A DNA stretch of 64,000 nt from Mangifera indica (GCF_011075055.1 NC_058137.1:1922001-1986000); one strand, 5' to 3'; positions 33,119 to 47,920 are shown, numbered from the stretch's first letter. The notes: a model not told the origin generated them from the sequence alone. Numbers and translations are program-made.

Positions 33119-36100
33119 ATGATTATGGCCGTTAGAGTCGCTAACACTTGTTCCATCGTTTGCTCCGCTACTTCTCCCCCACTCGCTGCGTTTCAATGCC
33201 GTTTTTACCATTTCCGAACTTTGCAGTTTCGACTTCACTCCAAATCAAGGTTTCGGCTCCCTATTCTTTGGTCCAAGCAACAGTTTCTTAGCCATGCCAG
33301 TTTTCGCAGCTGTTCCGTTCATAGTCTTGTGGACAGTGTCATGGAAGAACTCAAAACCATGCGTAAACGTAAAAGAGTTTACGCCAAGTAAGCTTTATAT
33401 ATATATTATTTGAAATGCTGTTTCAAATTGTGAATTATTTTTTTATGTTGTTATTCTCAAGGCGCGGAATTAGTGTTTGGAAGTAAAATTGCTCGCAGCT
33501 TTAGCGAGAGAATCATATATAATCGTTTGAATTCGATTGAGCAACTTTTGTCGCTTCATTTTAGTTCAAAATCTTATCCAGAGAGGGCAACTTATCTTTG
33601 TAGAAATAGAGGGGGTGATACAACCTAGATAGCAAAGATAGCTTTGCACCACAAAGTTGAAAGCTGAGTTTGAACAAGATTATTAAATTTTTTTCTCCTG
33701 TTATTGAAGGCTTATAGTTTTTTGAAAATGATAAACTGAATGTGTATGAACATGGTTTGGAACAATGAGCAAAACCGTTCTTTGTTTAATTTAAAAAAAT
33801 TTTAAATTTTTTAATCTTATTAACTAATGTGAATGATTATTACTTAAAAGTTGTTATTAATATCACAACAACAATGATCAAGAAAGTACAATAGAAAATG
33901 CTGAGCAGATTCAAAGTAATGAAATTTGCTAGGAAATATGGTGGCTTTGATGTGTAGATGAGATTTGACAATGATTAAATTCATAACATATTGTTTTCTC
34001 CAAAATGGTGGCTCTGCTTTCCTCTGCCACTGCTAACATAGTCTCTTATTTCTAAGAAAGGAACAATATATAACTATATAGAAGCATAAATAATTACCAG
34101 GATCATTCTGTATCTTTTGTGTCTTAACAAATGATTTAATTGAGTGACAAATCTTTTTTTCTTGGTCTCAAAGAATTTATTTCCAGCCCATTGTCAAAAT
34201 AGAATAAAGCAATTCAATAGTTCTAGTCTCTGTAAGGGCTAAAGCACTAGTCTCAAATCAGAACAGCATATACGAAAGCTTCTGCTGATTTTTGCTTGTC
34301 TTCATACTTTATTGGTATTCATAGTTAAGTGTGCCTATATGTGTATTTATTCAATTTGTTTAGGTTGCATATTTAATGTGATAGTCAAGTGTCTTTACAG
34401 GGTGGGTTTGTCAGGTGGAGAGCTTTTTGTAAATAAGCTTGAAAACCGGGTACTGCAGAAAGGGTTGCTTCTGGAGTTCAAGAAAGATTCTGACCGTATA
34501 TTGCTGGCAGTTGCAGAGAGACCAGATGGGAAAAAGAACTGGATAGTGTCTGATCAGGTTCAAATAGAAACACCTAATGCGGCATGTTGAATAGGTTGCT
34601 AGGTGTTGAAACTATTTTTTATTTCCTTAAATGAACAGCTGGTGGAGTTTTCATTTGAGTGTTATTGTTTCTTGGCCTTCTTATGCAGAATGGTGTCTCA
34701 TGCTCCATTAAACCACAACAAATTACATTTATCGTCCCAGGTGTTGAAAATTTTGATCATTCTGGGATTTCACAATTTCTCCAGAAAGCTCAGGATAACT
34801 TGGTTGGTTTTTCTTGCATACTGAAGATGACAACTGTTGTGTTGTTTTCCAATCCGGTTGTTAAAGTTTGCAGTTGTTGTTCTGGTGCCAGGATCCAGCA
34901 CTTCTTGAGTTCGCTTGGGTTGAGCTTCTTGAAAAGAATAAATCAGTCTCTGTCGAAGAACTAGCAGAGGTACTGTCTTTAATTGTTAAACATCTGTCTT
35001 TGTGCTCCTTTAATGATCATGCCTCCCTCTGCAGATGATTTTTGGTAGTGCGGAGCCTCTTGAAAGCTATTGTGCCCACCTTCTGCTATCAAAAGATGAA
35101 ATCTATTTCAGTGTGCTTGCAGCTAAAGGTTCTCGCTCAATTTATGCACCTCGATCTACAGCACAGGTACAATTGAAATGGTAGAGTTTCCTCATTTGTT
35201 GTGCACACTGATATATCTTTCTGCTCTACCTATGTAGTTTGCTAGATACAATATGTTGAAACCAATTTGCCTTCAAGTTAATGATGTATTATGACTTATT
35301 GATGATGATCTAGCATATACTAGAAGTTTATGAAGCTTGACCATTTGGCTAGGCAGTGATTAATATCTTAATGTTCTGATTGCCTCTATCCCTTCAATGA
35401 TTGCATCTCATTCCTGTGGAAAACTAGGTAGAAGAACTTTTATGTAGGAAGCTTGCAAAGGAGGCTGCCGAGAAAGAACTACAGGAGTTTGTGCAACAAC
35501 TAATGTCTGCTAAGGCAATGCCTGCTCATGCTAAACCTCTCAAATCTTCATGGATGGTTGATGAGAAAGTCCGACACAAAATTGAATCTCTTGAAGCATA
35601 TGCTATTGATGCATGCAAAGATGATGATCGAAAGAAAATTGCAGGGATGGTAACTTGTCTAACTTGGCAGATGTTAAGATAAACTTGTCTCTATGCTATC
35701 TCAGAAGTTTCCGTTTTAGAAAGAAAAAAAAAATCTTTGTCCTTTTGATCTGTGCATATCAACAGCATTCTTTATTTCTTTATATTCAAATTAACATATT
35801 TTCTTGTCAGATCCTTAAGGCAATGGGACTAGCAAAAACAGCATCCTCAGCAGTAAACCTCCTCATAGATATTGGGTATTTTCCTGTACATGTCAATCTG
35901 GAAGTTTTGAAGTTCAACATTTACACTGATCATTCTGAAGAGATTATATCAGCTGCTGAAAGTCATATGATAGATTCATGTGATGAAGACGAGGTAATCT
36001 GATTGTTCTGCTTTTGATTTTGAAACACCTATAAAATTAGATATGCTTAGATCTTATTATAATTATCTACTGAAAGATATCTAGATGTTGTGGGTTTGGT

Positions 36101-39100
36101 TACATCCTTTCTGTGAATTCTGTCCTCTCACTCCCCAAGGAAGGAAAACAGAACCATCTGAAAGAATAATCTTCCCAGAAAAGAAAATAGGGAAATATTG
36201 GAATGCTCTTTATCGGGAAAGCTCCTGCAGTTAAATTGAGTGTGTGGTTGTTAAGATGACAAGTGAAATAGCTTTTGGAAAAGTAAATTCACCCCTCAAT
36301 ACAGCAAGTGACATTTGATATAGGATTATTGTTTATTTTTATGACATCCAGTGAAGTCTTGTTGCGTATTTTTACTTGGTGTTCTTCATGTTCAGCTTAA
36401 TAGGAAAGATCTTACTCATCTGAAAGTTTATGCCATTGATGTAGATGAAGCCGATGAGGTATTTGTTATTCAAATTTTTTCTTCTTAAAGTTCCTTGGTG
36501 ACTCTGAATATTTGTTCCTTCAAATTTTTAGTCTCTGATCTTGAATTGCTTGTGTTGTAAAATTATGTAGCTCGACGATGCCCTGAGTGCAACAAGGTTG
36601 CAGGATGGCCGGATTAAAGTGTATATACATGTTGCTGATCCAACCAGATATGTTGAGCCTGGGAGTATCTTGGACAAGTATCTTTCAAATTTTCATAGAG
36701 CATTTTTCTTAAAATAATTCCATATTGCAATCCTAATACAACTTCTTTCTGCTATGTTAATTATTTTATACATTTTATGATTGTAGGGAGGCAATGAAAA
36801 GAGGAACTTCTGTTTTCTTGTCCACTGCCACTTATCCCATGTTTCCAGAGAAACTTGCCATGCAGGGAATGAGTTTGAAACAAGGAGAGGTTTGCAATGT
36901 GGTGACTGTATCTGTTGTTCTGCATTCTGATGGCAGGTAAATTTTAAATTTTATTTATCTTTTTTTTTTTTTTTAATAAGTCTGTGCTTGCTTTATTTGT
37001 TTATTGAACATGGAGTTGATGGACTGAATGTGACAATCTGAAGGCAATCTTTGCCATCTGGAAACAATTTATTATTGGTAAGAAATGGAGACTTTTTTGG
37101 GAAGTCTGGATGCTATATGACCTACAAGTACTTGCTACTTTAACGGGTTTGAAGTGATTGATTATATTTCTGATATTTCTTTGGTAATTCTACCTTATTA
37201 CTTGGGTGATCTTCAAATCAAAGTTTGACCTCATTCTACTCTCATCTGAAATGTTTTTATGTTTTGAATGCATTGAACTGGATTAACCCTTACTAGATTT
37301 GCTTTATTTATGTGCTATTGTGATTGGTAAGTGTGGTATGTGATAATTCATTATATTAGGTTATCTCACACGTTGGTGAAGAATATTCGCTAAGATGATA
37401 GGGAATATTCTCTTTGGTTATGTATACTCTAATTATATAAACTATTCCATGCTTGTATGCAATAGTTGCAAATCTTGTAAAGATGTTATTTGTATTGATG
37501 AAATTGTGTCTGATATGGGTATTGCAGCATTGCTGAGTATTCGGTGGATAACTCAATCATTAAACCAACATACATGCTGACCTATGAGAGTGCCACTGAA
37601 CTGCTCCATTTAAATCTAGAGGAGGAGAGTGAACTCAGGCTCTTAGCAGAGGCAGCAGCCCTCCGGTTTCAATGGCGTCTCAGACAGGTTGGGCTTGATT
37701 TATGTATCACTGTGGACTCTAAATTGGGCAAAGTTTACTTTGAATTCCAACAGTTTGGTTTTATATTCTGTGATTATTTTTCTTTGAAAATGAATGGCGG
37801 TTTGTGATGACATTTTTTCTCAGAAACTTTAATGAAAACAAAGAGAAGCATGCATACTGTTAGTTACACATTGCACACTCTATACCTAAAGTTACATATG
37901 TGCATTGTTTTTCCCAAAAGATCCCCTTGCATTGATTATCTGTTGGTTCTGCAGGGTGCAATTGATACTGCCACATTAGAGACTCGTATAAAGGTTGCTA
38001 ATCCTGAAGATCCAGAACCAGTAATTAACCTATATGTCGAAAACCAGGCTGATCCTGCAATGCGTCTTGTTTCTGAGATGATGATTCTGTGTGGGGAAAC
38101 AATAGCCACTTATGGTTCATTCAATAACATTCCTTTACCCTACAGAGGACAGCCTCAATCAAATATTGATGTATCTGCATTTGCACATCTTCCAGAAGGG
38201 CCTGTTCGGAGCTCTGCCATTGTTAAAATAATGCGAGCTGCTGAAATTGATTTCAGGAAACCAATACGACACGGTGTTCTGGGGCTTCCTGGTTATGTTC
38301 AGTTCACATCTCCTATTCGTAGGTATTTGGATCTTCTTGCTCATTATCAGGTTAGTTTCTTCTAATTTTCTGAACACTTGTAGGTAATAGTGGATTGTTA
38401 GGGTTTTAGATTCTTGTCAGTTCTACAAGAACTTGGACACCATTGCACTCAAACTGTTTACTTTATTAGCTCATTTCCTGTGCTGAATGTACTGCATCTT
38501 TCTAGCATGCCAAAACTATACCTCATTGATGCATGCATTTGCTTTGTTTGTCGATCTTTTTATCAAAAAGAAGACACAATCAGTGGTCCTTCAATATTGT
38601 GATTATCATGGTCCATTTCCGAACCCTTATCCATTCCCCCAACCCCAACCAAACAAAAAATGTGGGAGAAAAATGCTTCCTCCATTAGTGAAATAATAAT
38701 ATATAAACTAATAAAGCTAAGACGAGAGTAGAAATGGACCTGATCCATTCTGACTACTTAAAACTTGTGTATTACTGTTTGTGTAGATCAAAGCATTTCT
38801 TAGAGGTGAACCTCCTCCTTTCTCTTCTGGCCAGCTTGAAGGGATGGCATCCATAGTGAACATGCATACTAGAGTGGCAAGGAAGCTGAGCAACAGTAGT
38901 CTTCGGTATTGGATAATAGAATTTCTGAGAAGGCAACCCAAAAATAAACGGTACAGTGCATTGATCCTTAGATTTATCAAAGATCGTACTGCAGCCTTAC
39001 TATTGGTTGAGGTAAGCATTTAATGGTTACCGAGTTAATGATTTAACATCTTGTGGGGGATTAGTCGGTTGAACTATAAGTTGTTACATTTTGTATAGGT

Positions 39101-39224
39101 GGGACTTCAAGCATCTGCATGGGTGTCTGTGGGAACACAAATTGGAGATGAGATTGAAGTTCAGGTGGAAGAAGCTCATCCGCGAGATGATGTTCTTTAT
39201 CTTAAGGAAGCTATTAGCTTGTAG
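33119..39224 (+). CDS. RNR1: Organellar exoribonuclease II (RNB domain), RNR1-like
   Basis: 3'-5' exoribonuclease of the RNase II/RNase R family that trims rRNA and mRNA 3' ends in chloroplasts and mitochondria (Arabidopsis RNR1, At5g02250). Fourteen exons in phase: 33119-33387, 34401-34557, 34689-34802, 34892-34969, 35035-35166, 35428-35649, 35811-35993, 36396-36458, 36571-36677, 36787-36936, 37528-37687, 37955-38350, 38787-39011, 39099-39224; 793 residues against about 800 in Arabidopsis. The first 65 residues are Arg/Ser-rich with few acids, as in a transit peptide. RNB signature: YAIDVDEADELDDALSATRL carries the metal-binding Asp cluster; also DPTRYVEPGSILDKEAMKRG and PGYVQFTSPIRRYLDLLAHY. 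A C-terminal S1-like end (VGTQIGDEIEVQVEEA) follows. An alternative start is Met3. Intact. Confidence 0.96.
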
Positions 39225-40506
39225 AAACAGATTGTTTGGAATAATTTGATATGGAGAAGTATGAAGAATCCTGCTTTGATATTGAAAATGGGTAAGCACT
39301 GTTCCTTTATCCACACTCATTGCCAGATCTGATAGTAATAGTGATTTTGTTAGAATGACGAGATCTGATTGAACTTGCAGTTTATTCATTGTATTGGGAC
39401 AAAACAATTTTGCTGAACCATAACTCCTCCGAAGCCTCATTCATTGAAACAAGGTCAAATGACATCTCCAGGAAAATGTATCGAGAAGCATAAATTATTC
39501 GATCCCACACATTCACTGTTTCAGATTGCTCATTGTCCAACCATGTGATAGAAAGCAGATATTACTTAAAGGGCTCGCCGCAGCGTTTGTTTGCAAGTCA
39601 GACGGAGAATAAGTCGGTTGGTAATGCATCATTGGAAACAGAGTGATTTTAGTCTGCAGTCTTGTTTTTGGTATAGAGAAGTAGAAAATTGAATTGTAAT
39701 TTCTAAAATTAAAATGTATATGTAAAAAAGAAGACTATTTTCTCAGACTTGTATGATTGTTTTCTTGATACGTTCTAATTTTCACTTCATAAATTGAATT
39801 TGGAGGATATGAACCTTTATATTTTTCACTGTATGATTTGAAAACTGAGATAAAGGTTGACGGTGATCAGCGAGCACACTACATGGGCTGGTAAGTAACT
39901 TGGGCCTTGAAAGCTATTGGGCTGGTGGATGGGCCTTTTGAAGTGTAAGAGCACATCTCTATTTTTTGAGTAAAATAGGAAATTATTTTTATTTCTCATC
40001 TATTTGATCTTTACCCTCATTGTTTTTTTTTTTTTTTTCTCTGACAAATTTTATCTTTCTCATAAAATGTTGAAGTCCCCACTTTTCTTTCACAAACTCC
40101 TCACTGAGAACTGGTTGAATATGGTTTTATTGACACCATACTAGTACTTATGAGAGGACTCTAAATCTCTAATCTTGTGAAAACTAACTACAAATCTAAC
40201 CATTCCACAAATTCTTCTTAAATGGTTTAAAATTAGTTATAAAAAAATTAAATTATTTAATTATAAAATGGTACATTAATTTATTTATATTTATTTATAC
40301 CCGTATGTATATTATTTTACATGTATAAATTAAAAGATACATGTGATAGTTTGAATTGTAATGCGAATAAATTGAACCGGATGATGATGGCCCACGCCGA
40401 CATGAGACATGCATTAATACACATCACGTAGAAGCACTGAGCAATCCTAGAGCTGGATACGCAAATTCCGGATCTCTGATTTTATTTTGTATATTCAAAG
40501 GCATAG

Positions 40507-40667
40507 ATAATATGTATTTATTTTAAGTATATAAATATATATATATTTATATATATTATTATATAATTAAATATTTTTTTATTTTTTTATTTAAAATATA
40601 AAATTATATTTTTAATTATGTAATAATATATATAAATTTATATATTTAAAATAAATATGTATAATAT
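40507..40667. repeat. AT-rich MITE-like inverted repeat
   Basis: ATATGTATTTATTTTAAGTA at the left is mirrored by TATTTAAAATAAATATGTAT at the right, with a TATATAATTAAATA / TTTAATTATGTAATAATATA core. Related sequence recurs at 44995-45115, 45471-45610 and 62785-62870. Confidence 0.65.
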
Positions 40668-42169
40668 TGAACAGATAATTTATATGGTATTATTCTTTGC
40701 TGAGTAACTCACTTCATGAAATCTTTTTTACTCTTTCAATGTTGGGGATAGAAGAAAGAAAGAGCATCCATAATTGATGTATCATCAATTGTACCATCAA
40801 CCAAATATATTAATATTATTTTTTCATAGTTTTTTAAAATAAATATTAGTAAAAAATATTTTTTTATAGGTTCTTGCGCGGTCAGAATTCTCTTAGGGAG
40901 AAATGCACTGATTAAGCACATCATCTGTGAGTCGGTGAACTCACAAATTTGACTAGGATAAGAATGGTGACTCATGACAATATTTGTTATTTTTATGTTC
41001 TTATCCATACGTCATTTGAGCCTCTTATTATCATAAAGTCACATTCTAGTTCTCCCTCCTATCATTATCAGATAATTCAATGGTCTCCTATATATGTGGA
41101 AGAGATTTTATGATCAATACGGTCCATCTAGATATCAACATACAATGCACCAAGATTTAATCTTTATATAATTGCAATATCATCTTTTTTCTCTTATTTC
41201 ATAAATATAAAATTATATAAAGATATACGAATAACTCTTCATTGATAACTTGACTGGTAAAAAAATAAGTTTTATGCATAAAAGAATATAAATTTAAATT
41301 TTTTCTAACGACGTATTAAAATCAAAATTTTAATTTATCTGGTTCAATGGTTATGAGGTTAGTTACTGAATCTATAATTTGTCTTACTCGATATGATTAA
41401 TTCAATCCTAAAAGTGATAATCTAGTTCAGACAAAGTTTCTTGTTATTGAAAAAAAAAAAAGAGCAAAAAATAAGTACCCATTTTACACAATCAAGCTTT
41501 TAGGTCGGGCCTTTATCAATAAGCTTGATGATATAGATATATATGGGGATGGTGTGGTTGATGTTGTTAATGAGTTATGGGGGCCATGCAGAGATGAAAA
41601 GAGGACATTAACATACCACAGATTTCCTATTTTAATTTACATGTTACTTCTTCAACTTCTCCACCAAACGCGTTAACATATTTTGAAAATTCCTGCTCAT
41701 CACTCACTGATGAAATACTATGATTTCTGATAGATACCTGTGGCTACTTCTCTGTGGTACCAAAATAATCCAGGAGGGGCTATTTGGATATCTTGTTGGG
41801 TCACCCCCAATTCAATTTTTGACCAATATTTCGGCCTTTTCACTGTTCGAACCATGTACATATATACATACCCATGTATGAACTGAAATATTTGAAATGA
41901 GATGGTGGGTTTGGGCAGAAATTGTGTCATTTGATGTCCGATGGTTGTCCCCTTTGAAAAGGATTCATCTCCATTCTTGTTGCTTACTTTTTCTCTTCAC
42001 ATTTCTCCTTTTCTCTCTCTCTCTCTCCCCCCTCATCTAATTAATCTATTTAATTATCATTAATACTCCAAACTAAGTACACGTAATTTTATTTTCATAT
42101 TTTATCTAAAAAATAATTAAAAAAATAAAATTATTGCATATACGTGGATGAGTTTATATCATAAATAGG

Positions 42170-42420
42170 GGGTCAATTCAAACCGATTTAGATTCGAATC
42201 TATATTCTATTTGAATGACCTAAACTCCAACAAGAGTTTTTGTTTGATAGTCTGACTCGAATTTAACTTATTTGTTTTTTCGATAAGAGTTTTAGTTTTA
42301 TTTACACTCTTATACAAATACTATATATTAACTCAAACAAGCTTAAACTCAATTTTGAATTAAATATTATGAATTCGAATTAAGTTTGAATGAACCATTA
42401 TTCGAATTTTGTACTTGTTG
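42170..42420. repeat. Dispersed repeat with GATTCGAATC / AACTCAAACTT words
   Basis: Shares word composition with 28530-28865 and 58250-58640. Old and degenerate, borders approximate. Confidence 0.45.
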
Positions 42421-44994
42421 AATTATTTGCCATGTATTGCTCCTAAGAGTATTATGAACACTTGTGTAAATTAAGATAGATTTTTAGGGATAGTACTACA
42501 TTTTCACCATATCTTCCAAAATTGACTTGACATGTGACATGTCCTTTTAAGCCTATCTGTTTTTTTTCTCTGTACAACGACAGCCAGGAAATCACCAAAA
42601 ACCCTAAAATTTTTCAAGAAATTGTAATAAAAAAATAAAATAAAAAGAAAGGTCATGACAGTAGAAACTGTAAAAATTGACTTGTATAAACAATTTAATA
42701 TGTTATTATTTGCTTTAGTGATGGAACATTAGTCATTACAGGGAAAATATCTAGATTCAAATCTCTGTTATATTTATAAAAATTTTAACTTATCTGATTT
42801 ACTAATTATAAATCTGATTTGATCACTTCGTCTCAAAATTTATCAACTCAATCACCATGATAAAATTGGGTGATTTACAGGATATCTAAATTAAATAGTA
42901 ATTAATATAATTACATAACTCAATTAACAAGAAAAAGCAAACACTAGTTGATGGAGACTTTGGTCCGAAGAAAAAAAAATAAAAACTTATTTTAATTATA
43001 AAATAATATTATATAAATCCTAATCAGAAAGTCAAATTGGATCATAAAAAATTATATCAAGTAAAATTCAAAAGACTAAAAAGTCAACAGGAGAATCCCC
43101 TGAGATTAATTAATATTAATCATAAATTAATATGTGATTAATTGCAACTTACATGAAGGCCCAACCGACAAATTAATAAGTTTAATGATAATAATTAATG
43201 AATTCCCATAAGTGGTACGGATCCTTTCTTTGCTTACAAAATTGGATTAATAAATAAATCAATTATTCGCCTCTAATAGTCAAATATTAATTAATATAAT
43301 ATATTATCAAAATGATTGGAAATTAAGTATTATAATTATTGTTTATAATTTGGAAAATTTTTCACCGACGCAAGAATTTATGGTAATAAATGGAATATTT
43401 CAATTAGTGGCTTGCATTATTACACCTAAATTAGAAAATCAGCCTTGGAATAATTCCATCTAATCTTGGAATAGTCCCCCTCTTAAAAATTAGCTTGATT
43501 TTTAAATCCAACTCAAATTAAGGAAAATTTAGTTTAATCTCACTCAGGTTTAGTTTAAATTTATAATTTATATTTGTAATTTAAATTCAGTTTAAATTTA
43601 TAATTTAATTTTATGAATCGAGTTTATAATTTGAATTTATAATTTATTAACAAAACGATATTGTTTTATTTATTATTAAATAAAAAATAATTATTTTATC
43701 TATAAACTATAATAAAAAATGTATAAATTCATTTTAATTTGTATTTATTTTTATACATGATTTTGAATTCTTATTTACGTTTATTTATTAAAAGACTTTT
43801 TAATATATTCGTACTGAAACGAGAGGAATAATAAATTATTAGATTACTTAATCAAGTCAAGGTTTACTAGTTTGTTGATAAGAGGTTCACATCAAAAAAG
43901 GGTGGTCGGCTGTAATGAGCTTAATCATGTTGGCAAAGTTACATGTGTAGAAGGAAAAGTTGATGAGACAGAAGGCTGCGATTTGCGAAAGCAATGAGAA
44001 GCTCTCTTAAGAAAACCGATTGATTGCGGCTTCCATGTGGGGGGGTTCTACTTGTGATGCCTGCCATTGTTTGCTTCAGCTATAATAAAAATATTAGTAA
44101 TTTGAAACGACCCTCTTGAAGATAACTTGACTTCAATCGGAAAATATGAATTATTTATTTATTGTTTTAAAATAAGCTTGAAGAACGTGAAGATGGAGAT
44201 CAGGAGGAATCGAGAAAATAATTTAGGAGGCACGTTCACATGTCTGGGCAAGCATGTGGTGGGTTCCTGCATGGTTATGGTTGGTGAAGACGACTTCAAT
44301 TCGTTTCCTGACGTGGCAGATTCGACCCATCTGATTGGTCAGTCTCCTTTTATAAATGTTTTCACTACTTCATGTTTTCAATTAATGAACTAATCTGCAC
44401 CGTCTATCATTGTTTAACACCAGTACCAGATGACCTAATCTCTTAAGCCCTGAATATTATAATGAAATAACAAAAATACCCTTAGAGTATCGGACACGTC
44501 TTACACCGCCCAACAAAGATCAACGTAGATAAAAATGGGTGTCATGAAAACAAATATTTCTATAAGATCCAAGCACAAATGGCTTTTATGGGATTTTGAA
44601 ACAGAAACCAAAAAAAAGCATTATCTATATATGAAACATAAGACAAGTTCAAGATATCTTATTAAAAGGATGGGATTAAAATGGGTATAAAATATTAATG
44701 GGGGGAAAATGGAAAAGAAAAGGAAAGGCAATTTGTGAAGGCACATGGGTGGGGGTTATCGATATAGAAGATTAGGAGGATGGAAGAATTTGAAGAAAAA
44801 AGAGAAGAAGCGACCAAACAATAATTCGAGTCACATGGGAAAAGTTGAGATCTTTGAGCCTTTTCTTGATGGATGGCTTTGAATCCTTCCTTGACTTGAC
44901 CCTTTGAATTCACTTGTAAATAGATTAGATTACGGACTAGGCCACATGCCGTTACTTGTAGTTGATGTGACCCTCAAATGTGATCAAAGTTTTC

Positions 44995-45115
44995 CTTGAT
45001 GCAAATTTTGGCATACCAATTAAAATATATGTCATAATATAATTAAATAATTTTAAATTAAAAATAAAATAATATTTAATAATATATTATTTAAATATTT
45101 AATTAAAATTTCAAA
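44995..45115. repeat. AT-rich MITE family member, partial
   Basis: Contains TATAATTAAATAATTTTAAA followed by TTAAAAATAAAATAATATTT, a near match to the segment at 62790-62845. Confidence 0.5.
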
Positions 45116-45339
45116 ACTCTTACACTTAACATTACTCAAATGTCATGACGTGACTATAATAGCATCATCAAATTAACGGGGTTGAAGCATTTTTGCCTCG
45201 GATAGGAAGGAAAATAATAAATAATATATCATTAATATTTTTAATGTGACCACCATTAATGTTGTTGTATGATCTCATAAGTATAGAAATCAATGCATCT
45301 TATAAAATATTATTTAACATGTTATGCTAATAATAATAC

Positions 45340-45610
45340 AAGTTGTGGTATGGGAATAATTTTTATGTATTATTTTATAAATAAATAATAATATATCATT
45401 ATATAATTAAATAATTAAAAATAAAAAATAAAAAAATTTCAGTTATATGATAATATAATATAAGTAATATTATATATATTTATTTTAAATACATAATTAT
45501 ATATATTTATATGTGTTATTACATAATTAAGTGTTATTTTATCTTTAATTTAAAATTATTCAATTATATGATAATATATATAAATATATACATATTTATA
45601 TACGTATAAT
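45340..45610. repeat. AT-rich MITE family, one full and one partial unit
   Basis: 45471-45610 repeats the 40507-40667 pattern (ATATTTATTTTAAATACATA ... TATATAAATATATACATATT). The sequence before it, 45340-45450, resembles a second unit. Confidence 0.5.
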
Positions 45611-45703
45611 AATTATATATAATTTTATTGATATATTATTATTATTTATATAAAAAATTATATTATTGACTACAATAATCCCGTTCACCCATCATAATTT
45701 AAT

Positions 45704-45749
45704 GTCATAAATTTGTGAAATTTAACGTCATAAATTTGTGAAATTTAAC
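45704..45749 (+). repeat. 23-bp perfect tandem duplication
   Basis: The unit begins GTCATAAATTTGTGAAATTT and occurs twice head to tail (45704-45726, 45727-45749). Confidence 0.9.
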
Positions 45750-46104
45750 CACAAATTCACCCAATACGACGACGTGGCACCTCTTCCTCCATCAACTTGT
45801 CGACGATTAAATGTATGTAACTCCAGCTGGTAAATTAAATACAGTAAAAACAACAATTATTTGCGACGTACGAAATAGAGAGAAACCAGATGAGCAAAAT
45901 GAAAATCATGGGCCGTCCATTTGATAGAGGTGGGGTCCACTTGGTAGGGCTTAGATGAATACGTACAATATACAGAGGCCACGCGATACGTGGTCCCCAT
46001 CAATTTTACGCGGTTTCGTGGGCAGTAAGGCTTTTAAGACTTTTCCCACCCAAGTAGACAAAACCAAAGTGATCTCCTTTCCATCTTTGAAAACTCAATC
46101 AACT

Positions 46105-46797
46105 ATTTATTAGCAAAATTTTATTAAAAAGCTTCACAAAAGTTAATGATAGAATTATTATTTAAAATATAAAATTTATTATATTTTTTCTTATAAATTT
46201 TAAAAATCAATAATTTTACTCATGTCTAAAATTTTTAAATATTAAAAAGTAGTATATCTCTCCTCCTAACAAAAATTTAGGGTTTTCTTCCTCTTTACTC
46301 TTATCACCATCTTCGATAAATGATATTTTGTCTTTCTTTATTTTTTACGATGCCTTTAGATCCGAAGCCCCCAAACCACATCTAAATCAAAAAAGACGAT
46401 GAAGATGTCATCCCAGATGAAGATGATGCCTTGGTCATGTTGTCATTATCACCCAAACAAAGGGCTCCTTTGTTTAGTTTTTTTAATCGAGACAAAAGGA
46501 CGTCTGAATTTTGTCTAGGAAAAATGGGTTTCAAATCAAGGGGCATCACCAAGAGGAAGAAAGGTTAGTTGTCATTCACCAGAGATGGTCGCTAGAGTTG
46601 GAAGGAAAAAAACTTTAAGTTTGAAGGGGGGAAGAATACTACTTTTCAAAGTTTGAAAACTTTAGGCAATAGTAAAGTTGTTAGTTTTTAAAATATAAAA
46701 AAAAATATGATGAATTTTATGTTTTTAAATTTTTTTGTTGAATGATGATTTTACTCTTAATTTTAATTAAGTTTTTTAATAAAATTTTACTCATAAA
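46105..46797. mobile_element. Putative non-autonomous DNA transposon with long (about 180 bp) terminal inverted repeats
   Basis: The left end, starting near TTTATTAGCAAAATTTTATT (46106), is an imperfect inverted copy of the right end, whose reverse complement starts TTTATGAGTAAAATTTTATT (near 46796). Similarity extends inward through ATAAAATTTATTATATTTTT to a shared AAAAGTAGTA word. TIRs this long are typical of Mutator-like elements. The 350-bp interior (46270-46620) is much less AT-rich and includes GAAGATGATGCC-type coding-like sequence, but no transposase. No clean target duplication was identified. Confidence 0.6.
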
Positions 46798-47920
46798 TTA
46801 GTGTTTAAGTTTTGAAAATTGGAGGGGATCGCTTTGGGTTTTCATTGTACCTTGGGTGGGAACAAGTTTTTTGGCCTCATTTGAATGTGCAAACTTTCTA
46901 ATTGCAGTCTCTTAATATGACATTGTTATTTAAAAGTTATGTTTGAATTAGGGATTTTATACCAAACCCTTCTTCGATATATGAAATCGAGCATAATTTT
47001 GTGATGAAATAACCCACTTATTTCTTGAAAAGAAATGGAAAGAGTGCTTGCTATTCAACTCCTTGTTTGAAAAAATCCTCCATTTTAGTTGGATTTGTTT
47101 TTGTTCACACATTTGAATAATTGTTCCCAATACAAGTTGATTATGGTTCATCCATTAGTAAGAGAAAGATGATCAAAAAATTCTCAATCATGGTCATTGA
47201 GGATTGAATCTTCTATACAATATACAAAAAGATTGAAATGTTCTTTAAATGAAAGTTACAATATTATGCCCTATACAAAAATTGCCATGCAAAAGAAGCA
47301 AAGGGAGTTCAAGTTGGGTAGGATCAATTCAAGACTAGCAAGCAATTTGGGTGGTGTAATTCTAAAGCCGCCTTCTTTAATTTAACTCTATTGGTCAGCC
47401 ATTTAACATTTTTAATTCAATTTTATACCATTCCGTTGTCCAAGAGGGAATTCTTGCTGTCTCAAAACAATTTGTTGCTACAGGAACATATTCGCACAAC
47501 CAAAATGAAGGAATATAATTGGGGATTTAGGGATTGTTGATTTTTTAGTTTGGAAAAAAAATTTGATATTGATATAATGCTAACAAATCTCAGAGTCATA
47601 ATCTCATATTTTGGAATTCCTTTAATTTATTTATTCAGTCAAATACCATGTGGCATTTGTCATCAAAATTCCACACTTGCCTTGATCTGACCAAGCAAAT
47701 TTAACATGAATCACCCATGTGTTGCTCACATGTTATAGCCCACAACTCACCTCACCTCATCCAACTCAGCAAACCCAAATACAAAAACAAATAAAATTCC
47801 ATAAATCTCTCGCCCTCGCTTTAACTTTAATGCGATCTCAAAGGAAGAAATGATTCGCAGTAACAAACGCTATTAATTACATTTCACTGCTCATTCTCTT
47901 TAACCCTGACCTTCTCTCTC

